Assembly (NCBI RefSeq): GCF_025558585.1
Contig: NZ_CP094723.1
Span: 1,922,001 to 1,986,000, forward strand
DNA: 64,000 nucleotides
Source: Staphylococcus sp. IVB6214
Lineage (GTDB): Bacteria; Bacillota; Bacilli; Staphylococcales; Staphylococcaceae
Direction: 5' to 3'
The position numbers and the translations under genes are program-made. The notes beneath the pieces were generated by a model. The model was given only the letters and a program-made list of their open reading frames with translations. It was not told the origin of the DNA and did no database searches. Below, in pieces: positions 26,571-35,946 of this stretch; the stretch's first letter is position 1, and every line of letters begins with the position of its first letter.

Positions 26571-26616
26571 AAAAGTAGACCAACAATACATATAAAGTAT
26601 CGTTGGCCTACTTTTT
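26571..26616 (-). terminator. Terminator of Rho-N-like protein gene
   Basis: AAAAGTAGACCAACAATAC (26571-26589) pairs with GTATCGTTGGCCTACTTTT (26598-26616) allowing G-T pairs; on the minus strand it follows the stop of the 380-residue gene. Confidence 0.75.
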
Positions 26617-26621
26617 ATTAT

Positions 26622-27764
26622 TTATTCTCTATGATCGTTGATATCGATAATTTTCGAACTATCATATTTGTATTCTTTGTCTAAAATTTGCATGTATTCG
26701 TCAAACGTATATCCGTGGAAAATCCAGTTACGCATCTTCATATAAACAGGTTTCACCTTATTTTGATGTGTTTCAGTCACACGTTTACGTAAAATACCAT
26801 CATTTACCATCGATAACAAGACGTCTGCAACCATGTCATATGAAATAGCATGCTTCATCATCGTCAACAATTCGATGTTCAGTTGATCTGCCGTTGCATT
26901 AAAGTTATTGTCTTTTCTCACACTGCGATCTAACCAAGATAAGAAGTCAATCATGTCTTCATCTGGTAAGTTGAAAACATTTCTCTCAAAATACAACATA
27001 TCTTCTATTGTCTCTGGCATGTAGTAATGTGCATCTTTTAAGAAATGTGCAAATTCATCTTCTTCTAGCTGTAAGCCTAATGAAACAATCGCACCGTTTA
27101 CCAAACGATAATTTATATTTTCTGGCGCAATGCGTTCACAACGTTTTACGAATCGTTGAATTTCCATCAATGTATGTTCTTCGTCCAAATAAGTTTTGAA
27201 TACATTTTGTAATTGTGTATATGAATATAAACCATACAAGTTGGTTGCTGCTTCAAATACACGGTACTTCAAGATCATCGCTTGTAATTCTTCGTCTTCC
27301 TTCTCAATATATGCACCTACACGTGTCGCAACTTCTGCCGGTATCTCCAATACAGACAACCCATTGTCTTCTTGATCTGTATTAAAGACCAGATAACAAT
27401 CAGGGAATGTAATTGAAGAAATAAACGGCAACATTTCTTTGCTATAATGATGTGTTAAAGCAAAAGCTAAACGCTGATCTTTACTCATCTTGCTTACTTC
27501 TTCTTTTATATAATTATCAGTTACAAGCGATTGTATAAAGTGAACGAGCATTTCGTCTTTCTTCATACTAGAATAACCTGTGATATCATGTGCCTTACAC
27601 AGTCTTTTAATATCACCGACCGTTAAGTCAGACATTAATTCGATAATCGAGTTTGGTTGCTCAGGTAAAATCCCCTGCTTCATCATCGCATCTTCAAACT
27701 GCGCTCTCTCTTCATCCGTTAATCCGGATAATAAGTCTGACATCCCTTCGAAATCTCTTACCAT
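26622..27764 (-). CDS. Conserved protein with Rho-N/SAP-like segment, unknown function
   Basis: 380-residue soluble protein, acidic, mostly helical. Residues about 45-75 (LTVGDIKRLCKAHDITGYSSMKKDEMLVHFI) resemble a Rho termination factor N-terminal or SAP-type helix-extended-loop-helix. The rest contains several tetratricopeptide-like or winged segments (DEEHTLMEIQRFVKRCERIAPENINYRLV) but no motif I recognise. It ends DSSKIIDINDHRE. The gene is monocistronic, divergent from pflB, and shares the long upstream region. Nucleic-acid binding is possible; function unknown. Confidence 0.7.
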   Translation of the reverse strand: MVRDFEGMSDLLSGLTDEERAQFEDAMMKQGILPEQPNSIIELMSDLTVGDIKRLCKAHDITGYSSMKKDEMLVHFIQSLVTDNYIKEEVSKMSKDQRLAFALTHHYSKEMLPFISSITFPDCYLVFNTDQEDNGLSVLEIPAEVATRVGAYIEKEDEELQAMILKYRVFEAATNLYGLYSYTQLQNVFKTYLDEEHTLMEIQRFVKRCERIAPENINYRLVNGAIVSLGLQLEEDEFAHFLKDAHYYMPETIEDMLYFERNVFNLPDEDMIDFLSWLDRSVRKDNNFNATADQLNIELLTMMKHAISYDMVADVLLSMVNDGILRKRVTETHQNKVKPVYMKMRNWIFHGYTFDEYMQILDKEYKYDSSKIIDINDHRE

Positions 27765-28094
27765 TTTTTCTCACCCATTCATTGATCATGATACTTCCAT
27801 TTTACAGAGTTCCATCCCTTTACGAAAGCCTTTTTACCGAATTAAGGGATTTCCCATTCAATTTGTTCAAAACATATACATAAACGCTCAAATCACCTTT
27901 GAAAAAATAGAATAACGTAATGATTTGTCAACTAATATCATGTAAAAACTGTAATAAATTATGTCCGAATTATATCCAATTAGAATCTAAAATTTGACAA
28001 CTGTTAAGCGCTTTCAATAATTGCGTGATTTTGTTCACAAGAGTTGGTATACTGTTTGTGAAATGATGAACAAAACCTAACAGGAGGTATACTC
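27765..28094. other. Intergenic region between Rho-N-like gene and pflB
   Basis: 330 AT-rich bases. The right part holds the pflB promoter, cre and Rex-like site described separately. The left 220 bases show no gene or structure I can support. Confidence 0.6.
27994..28040 (+). promoter_or_regulatory. pflB promoter with cre and Rex-like operator
   Basis: TTGACA (27994-27999) and AATAAT (28016-28021) at 16-base spacing form a good sigma-A promoter. GTTAAGCGCTTTCA (28003-28016) fills the spacer and matches cre at 12 of 14 positions. GCGTGATTTTGTTCACAA (28023-28040) covers +1 and matches the Rex operator at about 14 of 18. pfl is a known Rex target in S. aureus. Confidence 0.7.
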
Positions 28095-30344
28095 ATGATT
28101 AAAGAACCAAAGAAACAAAACAATGCATGGTCAGGATTTAAAACAGGTCGTTGGACACGTAACGTAGATGTGCGTGAATTCATCCAACTGAACTTCACTG
28201 GATATCAAGGTGATGATAGTTTCTTAGAAGGTCCTACCGAAGCAACATCTAAATTATGGGATCAAGTAATGCAGTTATCAAAAGAAGAACGTGAACGTGG
28301 TGGCATGTGGGATATGGATACGAAAGTTGTTTCAACAATCCTTTCTCATGATGCAGGATACTTAAATCAAGATCTAGAACAAATCGTCGGCGTTCAAACA
28401 GATAAACCATTCAAACGCTCGATGCAACCATTCGGTGGTATTCGTATGGCAAAAGCAGCATGTGAAGCATACGGATATGAACTAGACGAAGAAACTGAAC
28501 GTATCTTCACAGACTATCGTAAAACACACAACCAAGGTGTATTCGATGCATACTCTAAAGAAATGTTAGCTTGTCGTAAAGCAGGTATCATTACGGGTCT
28601 TCCTGATGCTTACGGTCGTGGTCGTATTATCGGTGACTACCGTCGTGTTGCTTTATACGGTATTGACTTCTTAATGGCAGAAAAACAACGTGACTTCAAT
28701 GACCTTTCTTCTACTATGTCTGAAGATGTCATTCGTTTACGTGAAGAAGTGTCTGAACAATACCGTTCACTTAAAGAATTAAAAGAACTTGGTGAACGCT
28801 ATGGTTTCGACTTGAGCCGTCCAGCGGAAAACTTTAAAGAAGCTGTTCAATGGTTATACTTAGCTTACCTTGCAGCAATCAAAGAACAAAACGGTGCTGC
28901 AATGAGTCTTGGTCGTACTTCTACTTTCTTAGATATCTATGCAGAACGTGACTTACAAGCAGGTACAATTACAGAATCAGAAGTTCAAGAAATCATTGAC
29001 CACTTCATTATGAAATTACGTCTTGTAAAATTCGCACGTACACCTGATTACAACGCACTCTTCTCTGGTGACCCTACTTGGGTAACAGAATCTATCGGTG
29101 GTGTTGGTATCGACGGTCGTCCAATGGTTACGAAAAACTCATTCCGTTTCCTACACTCTTTAGACAACTTAGGTCCTGCACCTGAACCAAACTTAACTGT
29201 ATTATGGTCTACACGCTTACCAGAAAACTTCAAACGCTACTGTACGAAGATGAGTATTAAAACAAGCTCTATTCAGTACGAAAACGATGATTTAATGCGT
29301 GAAAGCTATGGCGATGACTACGGTATTGCGTGCTGTGTATCTGCGATGAGAATTGGTAAACAAATGCAATTCTTCGGTGCACGTGCCAACTTAGCAAAAA
29401 CATTATTATACGCAATTAACGGTGGTAAAGATGAAAAATCTGGCAACCAAGTCGCACCAAAATTTGCACCAATCGAATCTGATGTTTTAGATTACGATGA
29501 AGTGTATGCACAATTTGATGAAATGATGGAATGGCTTGCAGGCGTATACGTGAACTCATTGAACGTTATTCATTACATGCATGACAAATACAGCTATGAA
29601 CGTATTGAAATGGCATTACATGACACAGATGTTCACCGTACAATGGCAACAGGTATCGCTGGTCTTTCAGTTGCAGCTGACTCATTATCTGCAATCAAAT
29701 ACGCAGAAGTTCGTCCAGTCCGTGATGAAAACGGCCTTGTTGTAGACTTCGAAACAACTGGTGACTTCCCTAAATACGGTAACAACGACCCTCGCGTCGA
29801 TGACATCGCAGTTCAATTAGTTGAAAGCTTTATGAGAAAGTTACGTAAACACAAAACTTACCGTGACTCTGAACATACAATGAGTGTATTAACAATCACA
29901 TCTAACGTTGTATATGGTAAGAAAACTGGTAATACACCAGATGGACGTAAAGCTGGTGAACCATTTGCACCGGGTGCAAACCCAATGCACGGCCGTGATG
30001 AAAACGGTGCTTTAGCATCACTCTCATCTGTCGCAAAATTACCATATGACTGCTGTAAAGATGGTATCTCAAATACATTTAGTATCGTTCCAAAATCACT
30101 TGGTAAAGAAGATCATACACAAGAACAAAACTTAGTCAGCATTTTAGATGGTTATGCATTACAACACGGTCACCATCTCAACATCAACGTATTCAACCGT
30201 GAAACATTGTTAGATGCGATGGAACACCCTGAAGAATATCCACAGTTGACAGTTCGTGTATCTGGATACGCTGTAAACTTCATCAAGTTAACACGCGAAC
30301 AACAACTCGATGTTATTTCACGTACATTCCACGAATCAATGTAA
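28095..30344 (+). CDS. pflB: Formate acetyltransferase (pyruvate formate-lyase)
   Basis: Glycyl-radical enzyme of 749 residues that cleaves pyruvate with CoA into acetyl-CoA and formate during fermentation. The catalytic cysteine pair is in [13 protein letters not shown] and the C-terminal radical site in [18 protein letters not shown] precedes the ATG. PflA, which installs the radical, is encoded 242 bases downstream. Formate may leave through the FNT channel at 17.7 kb. Confidence 0.98.
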   Translation: MIKEPKKQNNAWSGFKTGRWTRNVDVREFIQLNFTGYQGDDSFLEGPTEATSKLWDQVMQLSKEERERGGMWDMDTKVVSTILSHDAGYLNQDLEQIVGVQTDKPFKRSMQPFGGIRMAKAACEAYGYELDEETERIFTDYRKTHNQGVFDAYSKEMLACRKAGIITGLPDAYGRGRIIGDYRRVALYGIDFLMAEKQRDFNDLSSTMSEDVIRLREEVSEQYRSLKELKELGERYGFDLSRPAENFKEAVQWLYLAYLAAIKEQNGAAMSLGRTSTFLDIYAERDLQAGTITESEVQEIIDHFIMKLRLVKFARTPDYNALFSGDPTWVTESIGGVGIDGRPMVTKNSFRFLHSLDNLGPAPEPNLTVLWSTRLPENFKRYCTKMSIKTSSIQYENDDLMRESYGDDYGIACCVSAMRIGKQMQFFGARANLAKTLLYAINGGKDEKSGNQVAPKFAPIESDVLDYDEVYAQFDEMMEWLAGVYVNSLNVIHYMHDKYSYERIEMALHDTDVHRTMATGIAGLSVAADSLSAIKYAEVRPVRDENGLVVDFETTGDFPKYGNNDPRVDDIAVQLVESFMRKLRKHKTYRDSEHTMSVLTITSNVVYGKKTGNTPDGRKAGEPFAPGANPMHGRDENGALASLSSVAKLPYDCCKDGISNTFSIVPKSLGKEDHTQEQNLVSILDGYALQHGHHLNINVFNRETLLDAMEHPEEYPQLTVRVSGYAVNFIKLTREQQLDVISRTFHESM

Positions 30345-30359
30345 CAAGAAGGTAACAAG

Positions 30360-30480
30360 AAGGTGGGAAAGGAGTGCTTAGGGAGTGAGCAGAATCCGAG
30401 CAATGAACAAAATTGATTTCCAAATTTTGATGAATTGCGAAATTCTGTCGAAATCCCTACTCCTTGAGCACTGACAATAG
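30360..30480 (+). repeat. Structured intergenic repeat A (pflB-pflA)
   Basis: It begins GAAGGTGGGAAAGGAGTGC and its ends pair (GTGCTTAGGGAGT at 30375-30387 with ACTCCTTGAGCAC at 30460-30472, two G-T pairs), enclosing an inner CAAAATT/AATTTTG hairpin. A related unit begins 121 bases later. Origin unknown; it may be an intergenic repeat family or mRNA processing/stability element. Confidence 0.6.
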
Positions 30481-30555
30481 AAGGTGGGAGAGAAGCGGTT
30501 AGAATTTGAGCAGACCCCTGCAATCTCAAATGCACTAATGAGACTTCTCAAACAC
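30481..30555 (+). repeat. Structured intergenic repeat B (pflB-pflA)
   Basis: It starts GAAGGTGGGAGAGAAGC, parallel to unit A, and also shares the TTAG and GAGCAG positions. Outer arms GAGAAG/CTTCTC (30490-30495, 30545-30550) enclose ATTTGAG/CTCAAAT (30504-30510, 30525-30531). The similarity to unit A is in the first 35 bases; after that only the folded form is shared. Confidence 0.55.
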
Positions 30556-30586
30556 GAATTAACGAAAGGAAACAGAGGGATATACT

Positions 30587-31348
30587 ATGTTAAAAGGTCA
30601 CATTCATTCAATAGAAAGTTTAGGTACTGTGGACGGCCCTGGTCTACGTTACATCATCTTCACACAAGGTTGCTTATTGCGGTGCTTATATTGCCATAAC
30701 CCCGACACATGGAAAATCAATGAACCGTCAAGAACTGCAACATCTGATGAACTTGTGGCTGAAATTACACCGTATCTCCCTTACTTCCAAGCATCTGGAG
30801 GCGGTGTCACAGTAAGTGGTGGCGAACCGCTTCTCCAAATGCCGTTTATTGAAGATTTATTTGAAAAGCTTCAAGCACAGGGCATTCATACATGTATTGA
30901 TACATCTCTTGGGTGCGCCAATGATTCAGAAGCTTTTAGAAAACATTTCGACCAACTACTACCCCATACAGATTTATTGATGGTCGACATTAAACATATT
31001 GATAATGAAAAGCATAAACGTTTAACAGGAAAACCTAACACCCATATATTAAAGTATATTCAGTACTTAGCCGATAAGAAGCAACCAATCTGGATACGAC
31101 ATGTCCTAGTGCCAGGTTTAACTGACGCCCCAGAAGACCTGCGTGCACTTGGTGAATTTATCAACCAGCTAGGTAACGTTGAGAAGTTCGAATTGCTTCC
31201 ATACCATCAGCTGGGCGTTCATAAATGGCAAGCCCTTGGCATTCCATATGAACTAACGGATGTCTCCCCTCCAACAGATGAAGATGTCGCAGAAGCATAT
31301 CGATTGGTTAACTTTAATGGTGTTACCCCCTTAACACCAGTTGGCTAA
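30587..31348 (+). CDS. pflA: Pyruvate formate-lyase activating enzyme
   Basis: Radical-SAM enzyme of 253 residues that generates the glycyl radical on PflB. The CX3CX2C cluster motif is C29-LLR-C33-LY-C36 within [29 protein letters not shown] is the SAM-binding GGE region. The ATG follows AACAGAGGGATAT. Probably co-transcribed with pflB through the structured spacer. Confidence 0.96.
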   Translation: MLKGHIHSIESLGTVDGPGLRYIIFTQGCLLRCLYCHNPDTWKINEPSRTATSDELVAEITPYLPYFQASGGGVTVSGGEPLLQMPFIEDLFEKLQAQGIHTCIDTSLGCANDSEAFRKHFDQLLPHTDLLMVDIKHIDNEKHKRLTGKPNTHILKYIQYLADKKQPIWIRHVLVPGLTDAPEDLRALGEFINQLGNVEKFELLPYHQLGVHKWQALGIPYELTDVSPPTDEDVAEAYRLVNFNGVTPLTPVG

Positions 31349-31393
31349 AAACATATAATTCACATACTCCTACCTATATATATTAAAGAACGT

Positions 31394-31432
31394 AAAAAGC
31401 TACACGCAAACCCCTGAGCGTGTAGCTTTAAT
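31394..31432. terminator. Bidirectional terminator pflA / EIIC gene
   Basis: AAAGCTACACGC (31396-31407) pairs exactly with GCGTGTAGCTTT (31418-31429), with A-rich and T-rich flanks; it serves both convergent genes. Confidence 0.88.
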
Positions 31433-31450
31433 ATTTTCTAGCAAGACAAG

Positions 31451-32521
31451 TTATGCTTCTTCATTCGCTGTGAAACGATAAATGTCTGGTTGATACAACT
31501 TGAGTACTTTGCAGAATAATGTGTTGACGATGAAGCCTACAACTAAAGGTACGCCTATAAATACAAAACCGGCTATTAATACATTCATCATCGTTCCATG
31601 TTGCAAAAATTCTAATGCTTTAATTGGACCTACAAGACCTACGATACCGAACCCTGCAGATTCTTTTGTACCCTCAATACCGACAAGTGCACCGACAATC
31701 CCTGTAACACCTGCTGTTAAACCAATTGGCAATAAGAGAATAGGATAACGAATAATATTCGGCATCATCATCTTCATTCCACCAAGAATAATCGCCACTG
31801 GGACACCCAGCTTATTCACACGCAAGGTGCCGATAAACAGGACAACTGCTGCGGCTGCAACACCAATTGCTGCTGCACCTGCTGCAAGGCCAGAAATACC
31901 AATTGCTAAACCAACCGCAATTGTTGATACAGGTGATACGATAATGAATGAAAACAAGATTGCAATCAACATACACATCAATATGGGTTGCAACGTTGTG
32001 AGTGTATTGACCACATTCCCAATTGCCAGCGTAATCTTACTAACATAAGGCAAGGTTAAAAGACCGATAAGTCCTGGAATCCCTCCTACTAGAATAGGTA
32101 ATAAAATGATTGTTAAACTTCCTAATCGCCCACTCAACCAAAGTACCATTAAAACAGCGATTGAAGCTGTTAACATCGTATTGATTAAATCACCGATACC
32201 GACAATTTGCCAACCGGCTTCTGTTGCTTGTGCTGCACCTGAACCAACATACGCTGCCGCTCCAACAACTGCCGTTTCCATCGGATTCAACTTAAATTGA
32301 AATGCAATGAGCACCCCAACCATTAAAGGTAAGGCGAATTGAATGCCTAACACAACATGATGTAATGTTTCGAAAAAAGGCATCGACTTCCCTAAATATT
32401 GAAACAGTCCACCTAATACCGCATTCGGAATCAACCCAACAACAATGGCTACGGCTAATCCATTTAATACGTTAAACGTAAACTTTTTAAACGTCATTTT
32501 TTCATTTTCAATTGTTCCCAT
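31451..32521 (-). CDS. PTS_EIIC_2-like membrane protein
   Basis: 356-residue polytopic protein with about nine Gly/Ala/Ile-rich helices, similar in style to PfoR/PTS_EIIC_2 proteins, for example FQFKLNPMETAVVGAAAYVGSG and PVSTIAVGLAIGISGLAAGA. Standing alone, with no EIIA/EIIB gene in the window. AAGGAGGG precedes the ATG at 7 bases. A 17-base perfect palindrome just upstream of the ribosome-binding site points to a specific repressor encoded elsewhere. Substrate unknown. Confidence 0.75.
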   Translation of the reverse strand: MGTIENEKMTFKKFTFNVLNGLAVAIVVGLIPNAVLGGLFQYLGKSMPFFETLHHVVLGIQFALPLMVGVLIAFQFKLNPMETAVVGAAAYVGSGAAQATEAGWQIVGIGDLINTMLTASIAVLMVLWLSGRLGSLTIILLPILVGGIPGLIGLLTLPYVSKITLAIGNVVNTLTTLQPILMCMLIAILFSFIIVSPVSTIAVGLAIGISGLAAGAAAIGVAAAAVVLFIGTLRVNKLGVPVAIILGGMKMMMPNIIRYPILLLPIGLTAGVTGIVGALVGIEGTKESAGFGIVGLVGPIKALEFLQHGTMMNVLIAGFVFIGVPLVVGFIVNTLFCKVLKLYQPDIYRFTANEEA

Positions 32522-32535
32522 ATTTTTCCCTCCTT

Positions 32536-32552
32536 AGATGTATGATACATCT
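32536..32552. promoter_or_regulatory. 17-base perfect palindrome, candidate operator
   Basis: AGATGTATGATACATCT is an 8-1-8 perfect inverted repeat, 15 bases before the EIIC-like start codon and in the leader of its mRNA or at +1. The form resembles GntR-family operators. No GntR gene is present in the window. Confidence 0.55.
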
Positions 32553-32677
32553 TGTTAGCTATTATACGCTATTTTTTTAGAACATTTCGACAAAATCATA
32601 AAAAAGATCACTTTCTCGAATTCCGACTTTACCGATAAGGATTTATATGGTATTTTAATGTTCAAGGAGGGAACGAC

Positions 32678-33427
32678 ATGTTAGAAGTTAAAAATTTGCA
32701 CCAAAAATATCATGAAAAAACCGTACTCAACAATGTCTCATTTTCACAATCACAAGGTACAGTCACTGCCATCATTGGTCCAAGTGGTTCTGGTAAAACA
32801 ACGCTATTAAGAACATTAAACGCACTCGTACAACCACAAAAAGGAAGTATTTCAATCAATGATGTCACAGTCGACTTTGAACATACAACAAAGCAAGGCA
32901 TCAAACAGCTGCGCAGCCAATCGGCGATGGTCTTTCAAAACTATAATCTTTTCAGCAATAAAACAGCGTTAGAAAATATTACAGAAGGCTTGATTTATGG
33001 TCAAAAATATTCAAAAGCAGATGCTGAAAAGATCGCTTATGAACTTTTAGACGAAGTGAATTTGCGTCAACATGCGGATCATTATCCAATTCAACTCTCT
33101 GGTGGACAAAGCCAACGTATCGGTATCGTACGTGCATTGGCACTGAATCCGAAGTTACTTCTGTTAGATGAACCGACATCTGCATTAGACCCAGAATCTG
33201 TCACAGGTATCCTGTCGCTTATCAAAAAGATCGCGCAACAAGGTATGACGATGACGCTCGTCACACATGAAATTCAATTCGCTGAAGCTGTTGCTGATCA
33301 AATCATCTTTATTGATCATGGGGAGATTATTCCTCAAGGCTCTCCAGAACAAGTTTTACATAATCGTGAACATCCACGTCTACAACAATTTTTAGAACGT
33401 GTCGATACGAAGCAGGTGATTGTATGA
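32678..33427 (+). CDS. Amino-acid ABC transporter ATP-binding protein
   Basis: 249-residue ATPase of the polar amino acid uptake family. Walker A GPSGSGKTT (34-42), signature LSGGQSQRIGIVRAL, Walker B LLLLDEPTSALDPE and the H-loop TLVTHEI are all intact. AAGGAGG precedes the ATG. It overlaps the next gene by 4 bases, starting a four-gene importer operon. Confidence 0.95.
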   Translation: MLEVKNLHQKYHEKTVLNNVSFSQSQGTVTAIIGPSGSGKTTLLRTLNALVQPQKGSISINDVTVDFEHTTKQGIKQLRSQSAMVFQNYNLFSNKTALENITEGLIYGQKYSKADAEKIAYELLDEVNLRQHADHYPIQLSGGQSQRIGIVRALALNPKLLLLDEPTSALDPESVTGILSLIKKIAQQGMTMTLVTHEIQFAEAVADQIIFIDHGEIIPQGSPEQVLHNREHPRLQQFLERVDTKQVIV

Positions 33428-34266
33428 TCAAACGCTTGTCCCAACTGCTCTTAGTCATTGGCCTTGCAACGATACTCGCAAGTTGTCAATCTGAAGATAC
33501 ATCCCAAAATCAGAAGAAGGTCGTAAAAGTAGCCGTCTCTGCCGAAGTCAATCCACCATACTTATATACAGACAAAAACAATCGTTTTATCGGCTTAGAT
33601 ATGGATTATATGAAGCTATTAGAGAAAAAGTTACCACAATATGATTTTCAATATGAAATTGGAGAAGAAGAAGCCAACTTAGTAGGACTCGGTGCAGGTA
33701 AGTTCGACATGGCTATTAACTGGTTCTTCAAGACGCCTGAACGCGAGGAAAAGTTCTTATATCAAAACGAACATTATAGCTATTCATTGACGATGTTGAC
33801 TGTACATAAAGATAACAATACGATTCATAGTTTAGACGATATGACGAATCATCAACTCACACCAATGGCTCCGAGTGGTGGATTGTACTCTATCCTATCA
33901 CGCTATAACGAATCACATACAGAACAGATCGATATCGATACGATTCACTCACCTTCTAACGGTGATAACTTGAAGATGATCTCACAAGGCCGTCGTGATG
34001 CGATGTTTATCAACTGGAACACGTATACGGCAATTCAAAAGGAATTGAATCAAGACGTTAAAATTGGCGGTATCGTAACCAAAGAGCCACTTCATATCGT
34101 CTATAACAAAGAAAACAAACAATTGCACGATGACATTGATCGTGCCACAAAAGCGCTCAAAGAAGAAGGTAAGTTACAAGAATTGTCACACCGCTACTTT
34201 GACATTGATATTTACCAAGATTTAGACACAATTAACCAACATATCGACGCATTGGAAGTGCAGTAA
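33424..34266 (+). CDS. Amino-acid ABC transporter substrate-binding lipoprotein
   Basis: 280 residues with a lipoprotein signal: basic N-terminus, hydrophobic core and lipobox LASC with Cys21. The mature part is an SBP_bac_3 periplasmic-binding fold (VKVAVSAEVNPPYLYTD, GLDMDYMKLLEKKL, FDMAINWFFKTPERE). The ligand is probably a polar amino acid; cystine is one possibility because similar two-permease systems (TcyJKLMN) carry it, but no residue here proves it. Confidence 0.92.
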   Translation: MIKRLSQLLLVIGLATILASCQSEDTSQNQKKVVKVAVSAEVNPPYLYTDKNNRFIGLDMDYMKLLEKKLPQYDFQYEIGEEEANLVGLGAGKFDMAINWFFKTPEREEKFLYQNEHYSYSLTMLTVHKDNNTIHSLDDMTNHQLTPMAPSGGLYSILSRYNESHTEQIDIDTIHSPSNGDNLKMISQGRRDAMFINWNTYTAIQKELNQDVKIGGIVTKEPLHIVYNKENKQLHDDIDRATKALKEEGKLQELSHRYFDIDIYQDLDTINQHIDALEVQ

Positions 34267-34267
34267 C

Positions 34268-34948
34268 ATGAACATTGATTGGCCAAGTTTGTTTCAACAA
34301 GTATTACAACAATTACCTATCACACTCGTCATGATTGTCACTGCGCTCTTCTTTGCACTGATTCTCGGATTGATTCTTGCGATTATTCGCATTCGACGTG
34401 TTCTTGTTCTCAATCCAATCGTACGTATCTTTTTGTCGTTTAGCCGTAGCACACCACTTGTCTTGCAACTCTTTCTTGTGTATTTTGCACTACCACAAGT
34501 ATTGCTCTTTATCGGCATCGACATTAACCAATGGAGTCGCCTTTTCTTCGCAATTTTAGCGTTCACTTTGCATTCAGGTGCTTATCTGTCAGAAGTGATT
34601 CGCGCTGGCTATCAATCCGTACCATACGCACAAGTAGAAGCTGGTCTAACTGTTGGGTTAACCTATCCGCAAGTGGTACGCCGTATTATCGTCCCACAAG
34701 CATTACGCAATAGTTTACCGAACTTGACGACTCAAATTATCGAACTGATCAAAGACACATCTCTTGCCTTTACAATTGGCATTATCGACATGATGGGGCA
34801 AGTACAACTCATCATTGGCAATAACTATGGTCTCGGTATGCTAGAAGTTTATGTTGTCATCTCAATTATTTACTGGGCACTCGCACTTATCGTTCAAGGT
34901 GCATTGGCATTTGTTTCCCATCGTTCAAGTCGCCCATATCAAGTATAA
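34268..34948 (+). CDS. Amino-acid ABC transporter permease 1
   Basis: 226-residue HisM/GlnP-type permease with about five helices. The EAA loop is visible as YAQVEAGLTVGLTYPQVVRRIIVPQALRNSLPN. It directly follows the binding-protein gene (1 base) and precedes the second permease by 13 bases. Confidence 0.93.
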   Translation: MNIDWPSLFQQVLQQLPITLVMIVTALFFALILGLILAIIRIRRVLVLNPIVRIFLSFSRSTPLVLQLFLVYFALPQVLLFIGIDINQWSRLFFAILAFTLHSGAYLSEVIRAGYQSVPYAQVEAGLTVGLTYPQVVRRIIVPQALRNSLPNLTTQIIELIKDTSLAFTIGIIDMMGQVQLIIGNNYGLGMLEVYVVISIIYWALALIVQGALAFVSHRSSRPYQV

Positions 34949-34961
34949 GGAGGCATTATCT

Positions 34962-35652
34962 ATGTCATTTATGATTGAAGCTTTTACTGAAGCCTTAAAA
35001 GGCGTTCCTTATACCATTGCAGTCGCAGTCGTTGCGATTATCGTCGGGTTATTGATTGGAAGCCTTTTTGCACTTATTCAATTTCGACGTGTTCCTGTAC
35101 TTTCACAGATCATTGTCGTCTATAACTCATTTATGCGCAGTACACCCCTTATTGTGCAACTCTTTATTTTTTATTACGGCTTGCCCGCACTTATTCTGTG
35201 GCTAAATGCACAATTTCATTGGAAGTTGAACCCAGATATGTTCCATCCACTTGTCATTGCGCTTATCGCCTTTTCATTGCACGCTGTGGCATATCTCTCC
35301 GAAAGTATCAAAGGGGGGGTTATTAGCCGTGTCACAAGATCAATATGAAGCTGCACAAACAATTGGATTGAGCAAATGGCATCTTTATACACGTATTGTT
35401 TTGCCACAAGCTTATGGTTATGCACTTCCAAATATCGAAAATCAATTCATTATGCTCATCAAAGGGACATCCCTTGCGTTTGCAATACAAATTCCGGAAA
35501 TTATGGGTGTAAGTGCCGTCATCGCCAACGAAGGTTATCGCTTTGTTGAAGTTTATACGATTGCTGTTGTTTTCTATTGGGTATTAGCAATTGCATTAGA
35601 ATTTGTGTTCCATCGACTTGAAGGACATACTACGCGCTATCTTCGTGCGTAA
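34962..35652 (+). pseudogene. Amino-acid ABC transporter permease 2, frameshifted at a G7 tract
   Basis: The first half (MSFMIEAFTEALKGVPYTIAV... to YLSESIKGG) runs into a stop at 35346. The second half (LLAVSQDQYEAAQTIGLSKW... to HTTRYLRA) is in another frame. The junction is a run of seven G at 35313-35319; six G would give a continuous 229-residue permease with its EAA loop. AAGGAGG precedes the start. Either a loss-of-function indel, a phase-variable homopolymer switch, or a base-calling error in a homopolymer. Confidence 0.88.
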
Positions 35653-35662
35653 ACATTACACT

Positions 35663-35718
35663 AAAGGATACAGCATCATTCTCGAGCTTTTCTAGAATGA
35701 TGTTGTATCCTTTTTTAG
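35663..35718 (+). terminator. Terminator of amino-acid ABC operon
   Basis: AAAGGATACAGCATCATTCT (35663-35682) pairs with AGAATGATGTTGTATCCTTT (35693-35712) with one G-T/mismatch position, followed by T6. Confidence 0.92.
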
Positions 35719-35826
35719 ATATATTCTCATTTAGAATATGGATTTTTGTTTTATACCACAGTTCAAACCTTTGAAAATAAAGTACTTTCATCTCACAATC
35801 AATCTTTTATTTTCGCAATCATTTTT

Positions 35827-35841
35827 TGAGAATGAGAATCA
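35827..35841. promoter_or_regulatory. Possible Fur-like box upstream of scdA
   Basis: TGAGAATGAGAATCA resembles the 7-1-7 Fur core TGATAAT-N-ATTATCA at most positions, 105 bases before scdA. Weak evidence; scdA is better known as SrrAB-controlled. Confidence 0.3.
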
Positions 35842-35946
35842 ATTAGTCATTTTCCCGTCACAAACTTAGCCTTTTCCCTAATGTTCAAATTATCACAATG
35901 AGCGTATACTAGAGATATCACTCATATAGGGAAAGGATGTTCCAAA

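Noticed and set aside
34851..35348. Long version of the second permease starting inside the first permease
   Set aside because: The ATG at 34962 with AAGGAGG is the natural start; the extension runs out of frame over the first permease.
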